Assembly (NCBI RefSeq): GCF_019654955.1
Contig: NZ_BPEV01000021.1
Span: 27,807 to 91,806 of the forward strand
Reading direction: 5' to 3'
Length of the DNA: 64,000 nt
Source: Shewanella sp. KT0246
Lineage (GTDB): Bacteria; Pseudomonadota; Gammaproteobacteria; Enterobacterales; Shewanellaceae
The position numbers were made by a program, and so were the translations under genes. The notes under the pieces are model-generated. The model did no database searches, had not been told where the DNA came from, and saw only the letters and a list, made by a program, of their open reading frames with translations. Of the stretch, positions 36,773-45,832 are shown piece after piece (the first letter of the stretch is position 1; each line of letters opens with the position of its first letter).

Positions 36773-37190
36773 TAACTACATTAATACCCTTCCTAAAGTC
36801 CGTCTTCTCTTAATTATTTCAAAAATATTCGTCCCAACTATTAAGAATATAAAAATTTTGCCGATAGTGTTATTGCCAGAACAGACTTGTTAACGATCGA
36901 TAACTTAAACTTAGCACTTGTTAATGTTGCATTGACTAATGAATAACACCCGTTAACAAGAGGTTAAGGTTAAACAAACAAAAAATAGACTTTACACTTT
37001 GTTAACTTTTATATTGCACGTTTATATACTGCTTTATCTCATAAATTATCAATTTATAAGTAATTAATTTATAAACAATTAAATAACTTACTAAGAAGAT
37101 GGGAATTGTCGCAATAGAAATGACAATAAATTAACGCAAAAAAGAAAAACTCGATTCTCGAAAACAGAACCTAAAAACAGGCCCAACTTG
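36773..37190. other. Gene-free stretch before the chemoreceptor gene
   Basis: About 420 AT-rich bases without a gene; it should hold the promoter of the receptor gene. Several GTTAAC/TTAAC patches are present, but no site is certain. Confidence 0.4.
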
Positions 37191-38807
37191 ATGAAGTTAA
37201 ACAGCTTAAAAATAAAGCACCGGATCGCTTTATTGACAGTCGTTGCAATTTCTTCGTTTGTTATTTCACTTGTAATTAACAATCAAAGCGTGCAACAAAA
37301 TGCTGAACGTTTAAATGGACTTCAATCACAACTTTACCCAGTATTAAATTTTGCCACTATTAACGATGGCTTGTTATTGCAATTAAACCAGAATATTCAA
37401 TCCGCAGTAACAACTGGTGAAGAAGAATCATTGATCACTGCTGAAAATATGGTTAACCAAATTAATAGTAATCTAAATACTATTAAGGGTTTATTACCTC
37501 ATGAAGCTAATGATGCCAATAATATGCAACGCGATTTGGCCACTTATCATGACAATGCCAAAACTTTGGTTGCTGAGTTTTTAAAAGATGATGTCGACTT
37601 TAACAAGATCACAAACCAGGCTTCTAAAAATGCCAAGCGATTTGAATCACTAACAGCGGTTTTTGCTAAAAAACAGCAAGATTACTCCGATGCTTTCACA
37701 ACGAGTATTAGCACGACTTTAGCAAGTTCAGATAATGCGGCATCATTGATGTTGATTATCGGTGTTATCGCTTCACTATTTTTAGTGGTCGTTGGCGTAT
37801 TAGTGAACCGTTCAATCATTGTTACCATTCAGGATGTCACCCATTCATTACAGAATATATCAGAAGGTGAAGGCGATCTTCGTTCTCGGATTGAATATAA
37901 CGGTAAAGATGAAATCGCGACGCTCGTACATTGGTTCAACCAGTTTGTATCGAAATTACAAGTCTCGATTGCCGACACTAAACAAACCACAGACAGTTTA
38001 AGTGCTGTATCTCACACGTTATTAGAAAGCTGTAAAAACAGTGAAAACACCGTTATCGAGCAAAACGAGTCCGTTGAACAAATCTCTAATGCCATGCGTG
38101 AAATGTTTATCAGTGTTGCACATATTGCTGAGTATGCCGCTAATGCTGCATCTGAAGCTGACAACGCAAATGATGAAGCTAAACAAGGGCAAGAGGTTGT
38201 GTCTCAAGCCATCACTACCATTAATAAATTAGCAGAAGAAGTACAAACAACTGCTGTTGTGGTGAATCAACTCGAGGCGTTCACCAGTAACGTCAACGAT
38301 ATTCTCGATACCATTCGTGGTATTGCAGATCAAACCAATTTACTTGCCTTGAATGCAGCAATTGAAGCAGCTCGAGCAGGTGAACAAGGAAGAGGCTTTG
38401 CCGTGGTGGCCGATGAAGTAAGAACCCTTGCTTCTCGAACACAAGCGTCAACGCAAGAAATTCAACAAGTATTGCAAGAGCTTCGCTCTACTTCAACTCA
38501 AGCAGTTGATGCAATGCAACGTGGAATTGAAACCGCTGAAGAAGGTGTCAAAACCACTTCATTAGCCGGAGATGCATTAATCAGTATCACCAATAAAGTG
38601 AGTGCGATTACCGTCGTTAACGAACAGATTGCTGCCGCCACTGAAGAACAACATAACACTTCAGAGCTTATCCAGCAGTATGTCGCTGATATTGAAACCA
38701 ATGCCGCTAAAGTAAAAATGACCACGGATGAAATGGGCGGGATCAGTTATGACATTGAAGGTGTTAGTAAACAGCTTCAAAACATAACAGGTCAATTTAA
38801 AGTCTAA
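37191..38807 (+). CDS. Methyl-accepting chemotaxis protein
   Basis: The receptor senses a periplasmic signal and passes it to the CheA/CheW complex. ATG 37191 gives 538 residues: a first transmembrane helix (about 12-30), a helical periplasmic domain (about 31-185) without a recognised ligand family, a second membrane helix (about 186-207), a HAMP domain, and a long signalling coiled coil with the conserved hairpin tip [21 protein letters not shown] (about 377-397). No CheR/CheB pentapeptide is seen at the end. It is followed after 68 bases by a porin gene and then a phosphate-binding-like gene, which may form one unit. Confidence 0.92.
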   Translation: MKLNSLKIKHRIALLTVVAISSFVISLVINNQSVQQNAERLNGLQSQLYPVLNFATINDGLLLQLNQNIQSAVTTGEEESLITAENMVNQINSNLNTIKGLLPHEANDANNMQRDLATYHDNAKTLVAEFLKDDVDFNKITNQASKNAKRFESLTAVFAKKQQDYSDAFTTSISTTLASSDNAASLMLIIGVIASLFLVVVGVLVNRSIIVTIQDVTHSLQNISEGEGDLRSRIEYNGKDEIATLVHWFNQFVSKLQVSIADTKQTTDSLSAVSHTLLESCKNSENTVIEQNESVEQISNAMREMFISVAHIAEYAANAASEADNANDEAKQGQEVVSQAITTINKLAEEVQTTAVVVNQLEAFTSNVNDILDTIRGIADQTNLLALNAAIEAARAGEQGRGFAVVADEVRTLASRTQASTQEIQQVLQELRSTSTQAVDAMQRGIETAEEGVKTTSLAGDALISITNKVSAITVVNEQIAAATEEQHNTSELIQQYVADIETNAAKVKMTTDEMGGISYDIEGVSKQLQNITGQFKV

Positions 38808-38875
38808 CAATAATAATATCTTAAGATAAACGAGATTTATCTTGAGTAATGATAAAGATGAACAGGAGTTACACC

Positions 38876-40078
38876 ATGAAATTCAACTTGAAAGCGCTAC
38901 CCTTAGCTATTTCTGTTGCAATTCTTCCTGCCTATGTTGCAGCTGAAGAAACAAGTGAAGAGAAAATTGCCAAGCTTGAACAACAAGTGCAATCACTTCA
39001 AGCAAGTCAAAATGCAAGCTTAACAGAACGTTTTAGCTTCAACGGCTTCATGACTGGTGCATATATCAGCTCTGACAATAACACTGGTTATGCAGGTGCT
39101 ACTACCTCTGCTAACTTCGATGACGGCAGCAAGTTTGGTCTTCAAGGTACCTTTGCCATTACAGATCAAACTCAAGCCGTAATGCAGCTTATGATGAAAG
39201 GCAGCAACGATTGGGAAGTAGAAGCTGAATGGGCTTATATCTCACACCGTTTTGAAAATGGCCTTCAAGCTCGTGCCGGTAAACTTCGTGTACCTTTATT
39301 TATGTACTCTGATTACTTAGACGTGGGTTACGCACAACCATTCGTACGCCCACCTTCTGAAGTTTATGACGCAGTGCCATTCACCTCTTACACTGGTGGT
39401 GACGCAAGTTACGATGTTGAATTTGATGACTCAACGCTTACATTCCAAGCTTTTGGCGGTCAATCTGAAGAAAGAGGGATTGATATTGGTAATGTAATAG
39501 GTGCTAACGTTAACTGGACAGATTTAACCTGGACATTCCGCGCAGTTTACGGGCAAGCAACGCTTGATGGAACTGTGACTCGTCAAACAAATGTTCCAAT
39601 TGGAAATGACCCAAGCACAGGTTTACCGCTTGAGTCTGAAGTAAATGTAAACATTCTAGAAATCGATGATGCTAAAGGCACTTTCGTTGGTTTTGGTGGT
39701 AGTTTTGATAATGGCTCTTTGTTAGCCATTGCTGAATGGACTCGTATCGAAACTGATGAAGAGTACCCAGATTCTGACGCAGGTTATTTAACTCTAGGTT
39801 ACCGTATCAATGCATTTACACCTTATGTGACTGCATCTTACTACGAAACAAAAGACAATGATGTCCGAACTAACCCAGTACATGCTGCAATTTTTAACGG
39901 CGAACGCACTGCCTACAGTGCTGGTGTTCGTTGGGATGCAATGGATAACTTAGCGCTTAAGTTTGATGTAACACATGCCACTGACTTCGGTGACACCTCT
40001 GGCGGTTTTGATACCAACATAGCCCAAGAGTTTGATGACACTACAGTTTACACAGTTCAGTTCGACGTTGTATTTTAA
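38876..40078 (+). CDS. Outer-membrane porin
   Basis: ATG 38876 has an AGGAG site, giving 400 residues with a signal peptide (to about residue 22, AYVAAEE). A short coiled coil follows (EEKIAKLEQQVQSLQASQ), then beta-strand-rich sequence ending in Phe (VQFDVVF), as outer-membrane barrels do. Similar Shewanella proteins are annotated as porins; the solute is unknown. The next gene starts 11 bases downstream with a strong ribosome binding site, so the two are co-transcribed. Confidence 0.85.
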   Translation: MKFNLKALPLAISVAILPAYVAAEETSEEKIAKLEQQVQSLQASQNASLTERFSFNGFMTGAYISSDNNTGYAGATTSANFDDGSKFGLQGTFAITDQTQAVMQLMMKGSNDWEVEAEWAYISHRFENGLQARAGKLRVPLFMYSDYLDVGYAQPFVRPPSEVYDAVPFTSYTGGDASYDVEFDDSTLTFQAFGGQSEERGIDIGNVIGANVNWTDLTWTFRAVYGQATLDGTVTRQTNVPIGNDPSTGLPLESEVNVNILEIDDAKGTFVGFGGSFDNGSLLAIAEWTRIETDEEYPDSDAGYLTLGYRINAFTPYVTASYYETKDNDVRTNPVHAAIFNGERTAYSAGVRWDAMDNLALKFDVTHATDFGDTSGGFDTNIAQEFDDTTVYTVQFDVVF

Positions 40079-40089
40079 GGAGCGATAAA

Positions 40090-40485
40090 ATGAAAAAAGT
40101 CCTATCTATTTTAGCGCTTAGCGTGTGTTCAGTTATGTCAGCACAAGCAGCGGTTGTCGTCATTGGTGCACCTGGTGCGGCAGATATTAGCGCATCAGAT
40201 GCTAAAAAATTATTCTTAGGTAAAGGTTCTAAATCTGCTGTGGTTTATGAACTTGCTGAAGGTAATGCAACACGTTCAGAGTTTCATGGTGCTGTCACAG
40301 GCAAATCTGATTCACAACTGAAAGCATTTTGGTCAAAGCAGGTATTTACAGGTAAAGGAAATCCACCAGCAACAGTAAATGATGCCGCGGGGATGAAATC
40401 AGCAGTAGCTTCAAACCCTAATGCGATTGGCTACATTGATGAAGCTGATGTCGATGGCAGTGTGAAAGTGATTTTAAAGCCATAA
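40090..40485 (+). CDS. One-domain phosphate ABC transporter substrate-binding-like protein
   Basis: The 131-residue protein has a signal peptide (to about residue 20, SAQAAVVV) and a single domain resembling half of a PstS-type binding protein: ISASDAKKLFLGKGSK, ATRSEFHGAVTGKSDSQLKAFWSKQVFTG, and NPNAIGYIDEADV. Full binding proteins are at least twice as long, so it may not grip phosphate alone; it might serve as a periplasmic partner for the porin or receptor. No permease or ATPase gene is nearby. It is followed by a terminator. Confidence 0.83.
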   Translation: MKKVLSILALSVCSVMSAQAAVVVIGAPGAADISASDAKKLFLGKGSKSAVVYELAEGNATRSEFHGAVTGKSDSQLKAFWSKQVFTGKGNPPATVNDAAGMKSAVASNPNAIGYIDEADVDGSVKVILKP

Positions 40486-40569
40486 AAACGACTTAACACC
40501 ATAGTCTTAAATTAAGTTTTAGTGATTGTGTTTTAAGCATTTCAAACTCCCCCCTTCAATTGGAATGCT

Positions 40570-40607
40570 AAAGGGATCTGATAAATATCAGGTCCCTTTA
40601 TTTTTTG
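40570..40607 (+). terminator. Intrinsic terminator of the porin operon
   Basis: AAAGGGATCTGATA (40570-40583) and TATCAGGTCCCTTT (40586-40599) form a 14-bp stem with one G-T pair and a 2-base loop (in practice a slightly larger loop), followed by a T run. Confidence 0.78.
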
Positions 40608-40748
40608 TTACAAACTAAAACAAGATTGCGACCAAAACTTGATAAACTATTCACAAATCATAATGCAATAATGATAAACAGAAGCTTAAACCGACCATTC
40701 GATTAAAAGCTCATTTTTAACCATTCTTATGCAAACAGGGAAATAACT

Positions 40749-42929
40749 ATGAAGGGATTAACCCTCAAACCGCTTGTTTCAGCTATGGCACTCACAGTCA
40801 TGTTAAGTGCTTGTGCCAATGACAATGTACAAACAAACACGACACAAGCACCAAATGTCGTGGCTAGCAACATCATCGAGCAAAATGCTAATAACCCATT
40901 CTTTAAACCATACGGTACTTTTATGGAAATCCCTGATTTCGATAAAATAAAAGATGAACATTATTTACCGGGCTTTAAAGCAGGTATCGCTGCTCAAAAA
41001 GCAGAAATAGCGGCCATTGTTGCGAACCCAGAAAAACCAACATTTGAAAATACCATCGAAGCAATGGAGTTTTCAGGTGAATTGGTGACAAAAGTAGCCA
41101 GTGTTTTTTATAACTTAACTGGCGCGCATACAAACCCAGCGATTCAAGAAATTTCAAAAGAAGTGTCGCCAATGCTATCAGCAGCAAGCGATGACATTTT
41201 ATTAAATGATGAGTTGTTTAAGCGTGTTAAAGCCGTTTATTTACAAAAAGACAGCTTAAACCTCAATACAGCTAAAACTAAATTGCTTGAAGACACCTAC
41301 AAACGTTTTACCCGTGGTGGTGCTAACTTATCAGCTGAAGACAAAGCCACATTACGCTCACTAAACGAGCAAATTGGTAAGCTTAATCTTGAGTTTGGCG
41401 ATAACTTATTAGCTGAAACCAATGCTTTTGAGCTAGTTATTGATAACAAGGCTGATTTAGCAGGTTTACCACAAGATATTATTGATAGTGCTGCAGCGAC
41501 TGCCACTAAACGTGGTCATGATGGTAAATGGGTTTTCACAACGCAACGCCCTTCTATCACACCATTTTTAACCTATGCAGAAAATCGCGAACTGCGTGAA
41601 ACAATATTTAAAGGTTATATCGAACGCGCTAATAACGACAACGCGAATGACAACAAAAAAACCTTAGCGAAAATTGCTTCATTACGTGCAGAAAAAGCTG
41701 AATTAATGGGTTACAAAACCCACGCTGATTTTGTATTAGAAGAGCGCACAGCTAAAACACCTGAAAATGTATATGGATTATTAGACAAAGTTTGGCCTGC
41801 AGCACTTGCTCAAGCAAATGCTGAAGTTGTCGAAATGCAAAAGCTAATTGACTCACAAGGTGGCGACTTCAAATTAGAAGCATGGGATTGGTGGTATTAC
41901 TCTGATCAAATCCGTGTTGCTAAATACAGCTTCAATGAGCAACAAACTCGTCCGTACTTCTCACTTGAAACAACCTTAGATGGTGTATTTTATACTGCTA
42001 ACCGTCTATTTGGCATCACAGTTAAAGAACGTACTGATTTACCCAAATATCACCCAGATGTTAGAACATGGGAAGTCTATGATAAAGATGGTTCATTCTT
42101 AGCTGTATTTATGGGTGATTACTACGTACGTGACAGTAAACGTGGTGGCGCTTGGATGAACTCATACCGCCAGCAATACAACATGAATGGCGTTGAATCA
42201 AAGCCTATCATTGTAAACGTATTGAACTACCCTCGCCCAACGGGTGATGAGCCAGCACTGCTGACATTTGACGAAGCAAGCACCTTATTCCACGAGTTCG
42301 GCCATGCACTACACGGGATTTTGTCTGACGTAGAATATCGCTCACAAGCTGGTACATCAGTACCACGTGACTATGTTGAATTCCCATCACAAGTCATGGA
42401 AAACTGGATGACCCAACCTGAAGTATTAGCGCAATTTGCTAAGCACTATCAAACAGGCGAAGTTATCCCGCAAGAGTTAGTCGAAAAAATCCAAGCAGCA
42501 AGTAAATTTAACCAAGGTTTTGCGACAGTTGAATATATGGCAGCAACAAAACTGGATTTAGATTGGCACACATTAACTGATAACACTGTACGTGATGCAG
42601 CAAAATTTGAAGCTGAATCATTAGCTAATATGGGGCTGATTAAAGAAATTGCACCACGTTACCGTAGTACGTATTTCTCGCACATTTTCGCGGGCGGCTA
42701 CTCAGCGGGTTACTACAGTTACCTTTGGTCAGATATCTTAGGCGCAGATGCATTTGAAGCGTTTAAAGAAAATGGTATTTTCGACCCAGCAACGGCACAA
42801 GCCTTCAGAGATAATATTCTGTCTAAAGGTGGTAGCGCCGATCCTATGCAACTTTACCGTCAATTCCGTGGTAAAGATGCGGGTATTGAGCCATTGTTAA
42901 GAAGCCGTGGCTTATTAGAAGATAAGTAA
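40749..42929 (+). CDS. dcp: M3-family zinc metallopeptidase lipoprotein (Dcp-like)
   Basis: The 726-residue protein is a peptidyl-dipeptidase of the Dcp type, with the zinc motif HEFGHALHGIL (about residue 515) and the downstream Glu ligand in DYVEFPSQVMENW. A lipoprotein signal places its modified Cys near residue 22 (MLSACAND), so it is anchored in the envelope, unlike the cytoplasmic or periplasmic soluble E. coli Dcp. It should remove dipeptides from peptide C termini. The late motif IFAGGYSAGYYSYLWSDILG is typical. A UUCG-type terminator follows. Confidence 0.93.
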   Translation: MKGLTLKPLVSAMALTVMLSACANDNVQTNTTQAPNVVASNIIEQNANNPFFKPYGTFMEIPDFDKIKDEHYLPGFKAGIAAQKAEIAAIVANPEKPTFENTIEAMEFSGELVTKVASVFYNLTGAHTNPAIQEISKEVSPMLSAASDDILLNDELFKRVKAVYLQKDSLNLNTAKTKLLEDTYKRFTRGGANLSAEDKATLRSLNEQIGKLNLEFGDNLLAETNAFELVIDNKADLAGLPQDIIDSAAATATKRGHDGKWVFTTQRPSITPFLTYAENRELRETIFKGYIERANNDNANDNKKTLAKIASLRAEKAELMGYKTHADFVLEERTAKTPENVYGLLDKVWPAALAQANAEVVEMQKLIDSQGGDFKLEAWDWWYYSDQIRVAKYSFNEQQTRPYFSLETTLDGVFYTANRLFGITVKERTDLPKYHPDVRTWEVYDKDGSFLAVFMGDYYVRDSKRGGAWMNSYRQQYNMNGVESKPIIVNVLNYPRPTGDEPALLTFDEASTLFHEFGHALHGILSDVEYRSQAGTSVPRDYVEFPSQVMENWMTQPEVLAQFAKHYQTGEVIPQELVEKIQAASKFNQGFATVEYMAATKLDLDWHTLTDNTVRDAAKFEAESLANMGLIKEIAPRYRSTYFSHIFAGGYSAGYYSYLWSDILGADAFEAFKENGIFDPATAQAFRDNILSKGGSADPMQLYRQFRGKDAGIEPLLRSRGLLEDK

Positions 42930-42944
42930 TTTATCTCAACCTTT

Positions 42945-42968
42945 AAAAGGCGCTTCGGCGCCTTTTTT
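42945..42968 (+). terminator. Terminator after the M3 peptidase gene
   Basis: AAAAGGCGC (42945-42953) and GCGCCTTTT (42958-42966) with the very stable loop TTCG closed by C-G, followed by T residues. Confidence 0.9.
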
Positions 42969-43178
42969 ATTGTCTTAATTATTTTTCTTTTAACCCTGCC
43001 CTACAATATTAAACTCTGTAAGCCATTAAAATTCCGAGTATTAACTTAGTAAAATAGACGTTCCTATTTTCAATCGAGATAGTTAATTTTATTTTGGCTA
43101 AATTATCATTCTGTAATTAACTTTGTATATAATTCCTTGCGATTAATAAAAACAAAAATGAAATTAATCAACATAATA

Positions 43179-43206
43179 AGAGCACTAAAAGTATGCTCTG
43201 GGGTCA
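43179..43206 (+). promoter_or_regulatory. 5' leader hairpin with GGGGTCA, first CpdB paralogue
   Basis: AGAGCA (43179-43184) and TGCTCT (43194-43199), 9-base loop, are followed at once by GGGGTCA, 15 bases before the ATG. A matching element stands before the second paralogue. Role unknown. Confidence 0.45.
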
Positions 43207-43221
43207 AGTAAGAGAGAAACT

Positions 43222-45300
43222 ATGTTAGAAAAAAACTTTTTAGCCGTTGTTATCGCTAGCTCACTAACGCTGGGTGGATGCAACTCATCTGATGAAATTA
43301 AATCAGCTGTAGCAGTCGAATTGCGCATCATGGAAACCAGTGATCTCCATGCCAATATCATGGATTACAATTATTATACGAGCCGAGTCGATAACACCAT
43401 TGGCTTAGCAAGAACCGCTTCCCTGATAAAACAAGCACGCCTTGAAGTTAAAAACAGTGTGTTAGTCGATAACGGTGACTTACTCCAAGGCAGCCCTATG
43501 GGGGATTATATTGCGCATACTTTCCAAGCAAATAATCAACTAATCGATACTCACCCTGCTTATAAAGCCATGAATACTCTCGACTATGCTGTGGGTAATA
43601 TTGGTAATCATGAGTTTAACTATGGTTTAGACTTTTTAGATCAAGCAACAGCAGCAGCCAACTTTCCTTATATAAGCGCCAATGTTTATTGTGAGATTGA
43701 TAATTGCTTTAGAGACGTCAAAGCTGGTGAACCTTTATTTAAGCCTTATATCATTACAGAACAGGAAGTTATTGATAATCAGGGCGCTAAGCACACCATC
43801 AAAATAGGCTACATAGGTTTTGTACCACCACAAATTAAAGTATGGGATAAACAAAATTTAGACGGTAAAGTTATCGCTAAAGGTATTGTCGAATCAGCAG
43901 AACGTTACGTACCTAAAATGAAAGCTCAAGGCGCAGACGTCATTATCGCGATTCCACACTCAGGCATTGGCTCATCAGAAAATCCAGGTAACATGAATGC
44001 TGAAAACGCCACTTGGGCATTAACCACGGTTGCAGGCATTGATGCCATCATGTTTGGTCACAGCCACTCTGTTTTCCCAAGTGCACAGTTTTCTGATGTC
44101 GCTAAAGTCAATATTGAAACAGGCACGATTAATGGTGTCGCCGCTGTGATGCCAGGCCGTTGGGGAGATAATTTAGGTATTATCGATTTAACATTACGCC
44201 AAGAGGAAGGTAAATGGCGAGTATCCAACAGCTTGTCACAGGCTCGCCCTATTTTTATAAAAGAGACCGATAAAGTAGCAGGGTTCTCTGTCAATCCAGA
44301 CAAAGAGATCCATACAAAGGTTGCTTCAGACCATCAAGCCACACTCGACTATGTTAATGCCCCAATAGGCAAATCATCTGCGGATATGTATAGCTTCCTA
44401 TCTTTAGTGCAAGACGATCCTACCGTACAAATTGTGTCGAACGCTCAGATAGATGCAGTCACTAAAGCTGCAGCAAAAATTGATACATTAAAACACCTTC
44501 CTGTTTTATCCGCAGCTGCGCCATTTAAAGCCGGCGGGCGTCATCGTACAAGTTCTGATGCTGACAGTTATGTACAAGTGGCAGCGGGAGAATTGTCATA
44601 CAAAAATGCTGCCGACTTATACCTTTATCCCAATACCCTAGTTGCGGTAAAAGTAACAGGTAAACAAGTTAAAGATTGGTTAGAGTGTAGTGCAAATCAG
44701 TTCAATCAAATTGATCCAAATTCTGCAGCAAGCCAAAGTTTAATTAATTGGGAAACTCATCGAACATATAACTTTGATGTCATTGATGGCGTTAACTACA
44801 AAATTGATGTGACTCAGCCTAATAAATTTGACGGTGATTGCGCTGTGGTCAATGCTGATGCAAATCGAATTGTTGAGTTAAGTTACACAGATGATTCTGG
44901 CACTATTTTTAAAGGCGAAGAGTTTGCAAATAAGAGCTTTCTTATTGCGACCAATAACTTTCGAGCATTTGGTAATAAATTTGCCGGTACTGGCGCTGAT
45001 TATATCGCGATGGAATTACCAGATACTAACAGAGAAGCCTTAACTCAATACATTACACAATTGTCAGAGCTCAATGGTGAAGTGGATCCTAGCGCTAATA
45101 ATAACTGGCAATTCAAAACAATTGAATCAAACACTAAGCTTGATATTCGTTTTGAAACGCAGGACTCACCGTTAGCAGATGCATTTATTAAACTGAACCA
45201 ACAGCGTCCTATGACCAAACTTGAAGCTGATAATATAGTTTCTGGTTTCGCGATTTATAGTATCGACTTAAGTAACGACTTAAGTATCGACTTAAATTAA
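43222..45300 (+). CDS. CpdB-like 2',3'-cyclic-nucleotide phosphodiesterase / 3'-nucleotidase lipoprotein (copy 1)
   Basis: The 692-residue protein is a metallophosphatase of the CpdB/5'-nucleotidase family. It begins as a lipoprotein (modified Cys20 in LTLGGC). The N-terminal metallophosphoesterase domain has METSDLHANI, GDLLQGSPMGD, GNIGNHEFNYG, IPHSGIG and FGHSHSVF, the expected two-metal residues. The C-terminal nucleotide-binding domain includes PFKAGGRH and AADLYLYPNTLVAVKVTGKQVKDWLE. E. coli CpdB is soluble in the periplasm, while this one is membrane-anchored. A close copy lies next, separated by 532 bases. It probably releases phosphate and nucleosides outside the cytoplasm. Confidence 0.9.
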   Translation: MLEKNFLAVVIASSLTLGGCNSSDEIKSAVAVELRIMETSDLHANIMDYNYYTSRVDNTIGLARTASLIKQARLEVKNSVLVDNGDLLQGSPMGDYIAHTFQANNQLIDTHPAYKAMNTLDYAVGNIGNHEFNYGLDFLDQATAAANFPYISANVYCEIDNCFRDVKAGEPLFKPYIITEQEVIDNQGAKHTIKIGYIGFVPPQIKVWDKQNLDGKVIAKGIVESAERYVPKMKAQGADVIIAIPHSGIGSSENPGNMNAENATWALTTVAGIDAIMFGHSHSVFPSAQFSDVAKVNIETGTINGVAAVMPGRWGDNLGIIDLTLRQEEGKWRVSNSLSQARPIFIKETDKVAGFSVNPDKEIHTKVASDHQATLDYVNAPIGKSSADMYSFLSLVQDDPTVQIVSNAQIDAVTKAAAKIDTLKHLPVLSAAAPFKAGGRHRTSSDADSYVQVAAGELSYKNAADLYLYPNTLVAVKVTGKQVKDWLECSANQFNQIDPNSAASQSLINWETHRTYNFDVIDGVNYKIDVTQPNKFDGDCAVVNADANRIVELSYTDDSGTIFKGEEFANKSFLIATNNFRAFGNKFAGTGADYIAMELPDTNREALTQYITQLSELNGEVDPSANNNWQFKTIESNTKLDIRFETQDSPLADAFIKLNQQRPMTKLEADNIVSGFAIYSIDLSNDLSIDLN
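45264..45300 (+). repeat. Three 12-base tandem units at the 3' end of CpdB copy 1
   Basis: CGACTTAAGTAA, CGACTTAAGTAT and CGACTTAAATTAA follow each other at the very end of the gene and encode repeated S-x-DL units. The unit is four codons, so gain or loss keeps the frame. Confidence 0.6.
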
Positions 45301-45832
45301 TGTGTCAGTAATATGTCAATAATACTTGAAGAAATGTTGGTAAAGATTGACAAAAAGAAGTGCTTAATCAATTAGGTACATATAGTGTTCAAACAAATAC
45401 TTTTTGAGTACCTATGTGGTATTTAAGCACGACTCAATACTAAAACAGCCCATGATAAACCTACTGGCTGACGACAATGCTCCTATACCTCAGGGGCATT
45501 GCCATCAACCCTATTCCTATTACTTCATCACTCAAACGCCGTCTCCATAATTAACACCAACTGCGATTAATATAGTAATTAAGCGATCACTCAAGTTTAA
45601 AGTACTGCAACAATGCTTAATAAATATCGAAAACTTCAACTGTTAACACAATTACAGCTTAAATAACTTATCTTTACATTATCGTTCCTAGATCACAACA
45701 CAGTGATTTATTTTGAATACAATCTACATTGATTAATTTACATTTCATCTCTGTAAATTGCTCACAACAATATGGAGCACAAAAAATAATAAGCTCCGGG
45801 GTCAGAAAAAAGCGTTTAAAAGAGAGACTATT
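45301..45832. other. Spacer between the two CpdB paralogues
   Basis: About 530 bases without a gene. It contains a 10-bp inverted repeat (CAATGCTCCT 45475-45484 and AGGGGCATTG 45492-45501, one G-T pair) that lacks a T run. It also holds the leader of the second copy with its own hairpin. Confidence 0.45.
45774..45804 (+). promoter_or_regulatory. 5' leader hairpin with GGGGTCA, second CpdB paralogue
   Basis: GGAGC (45774-45778) and GCTCC (45793-45797) are followed by GGGGTCA (45798-45804), 28 bases before the ATG. Compared with copy 1, the outer pair has changed from A-T to G-C on both sides, which keeps the stem. Confidence 0.45.
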
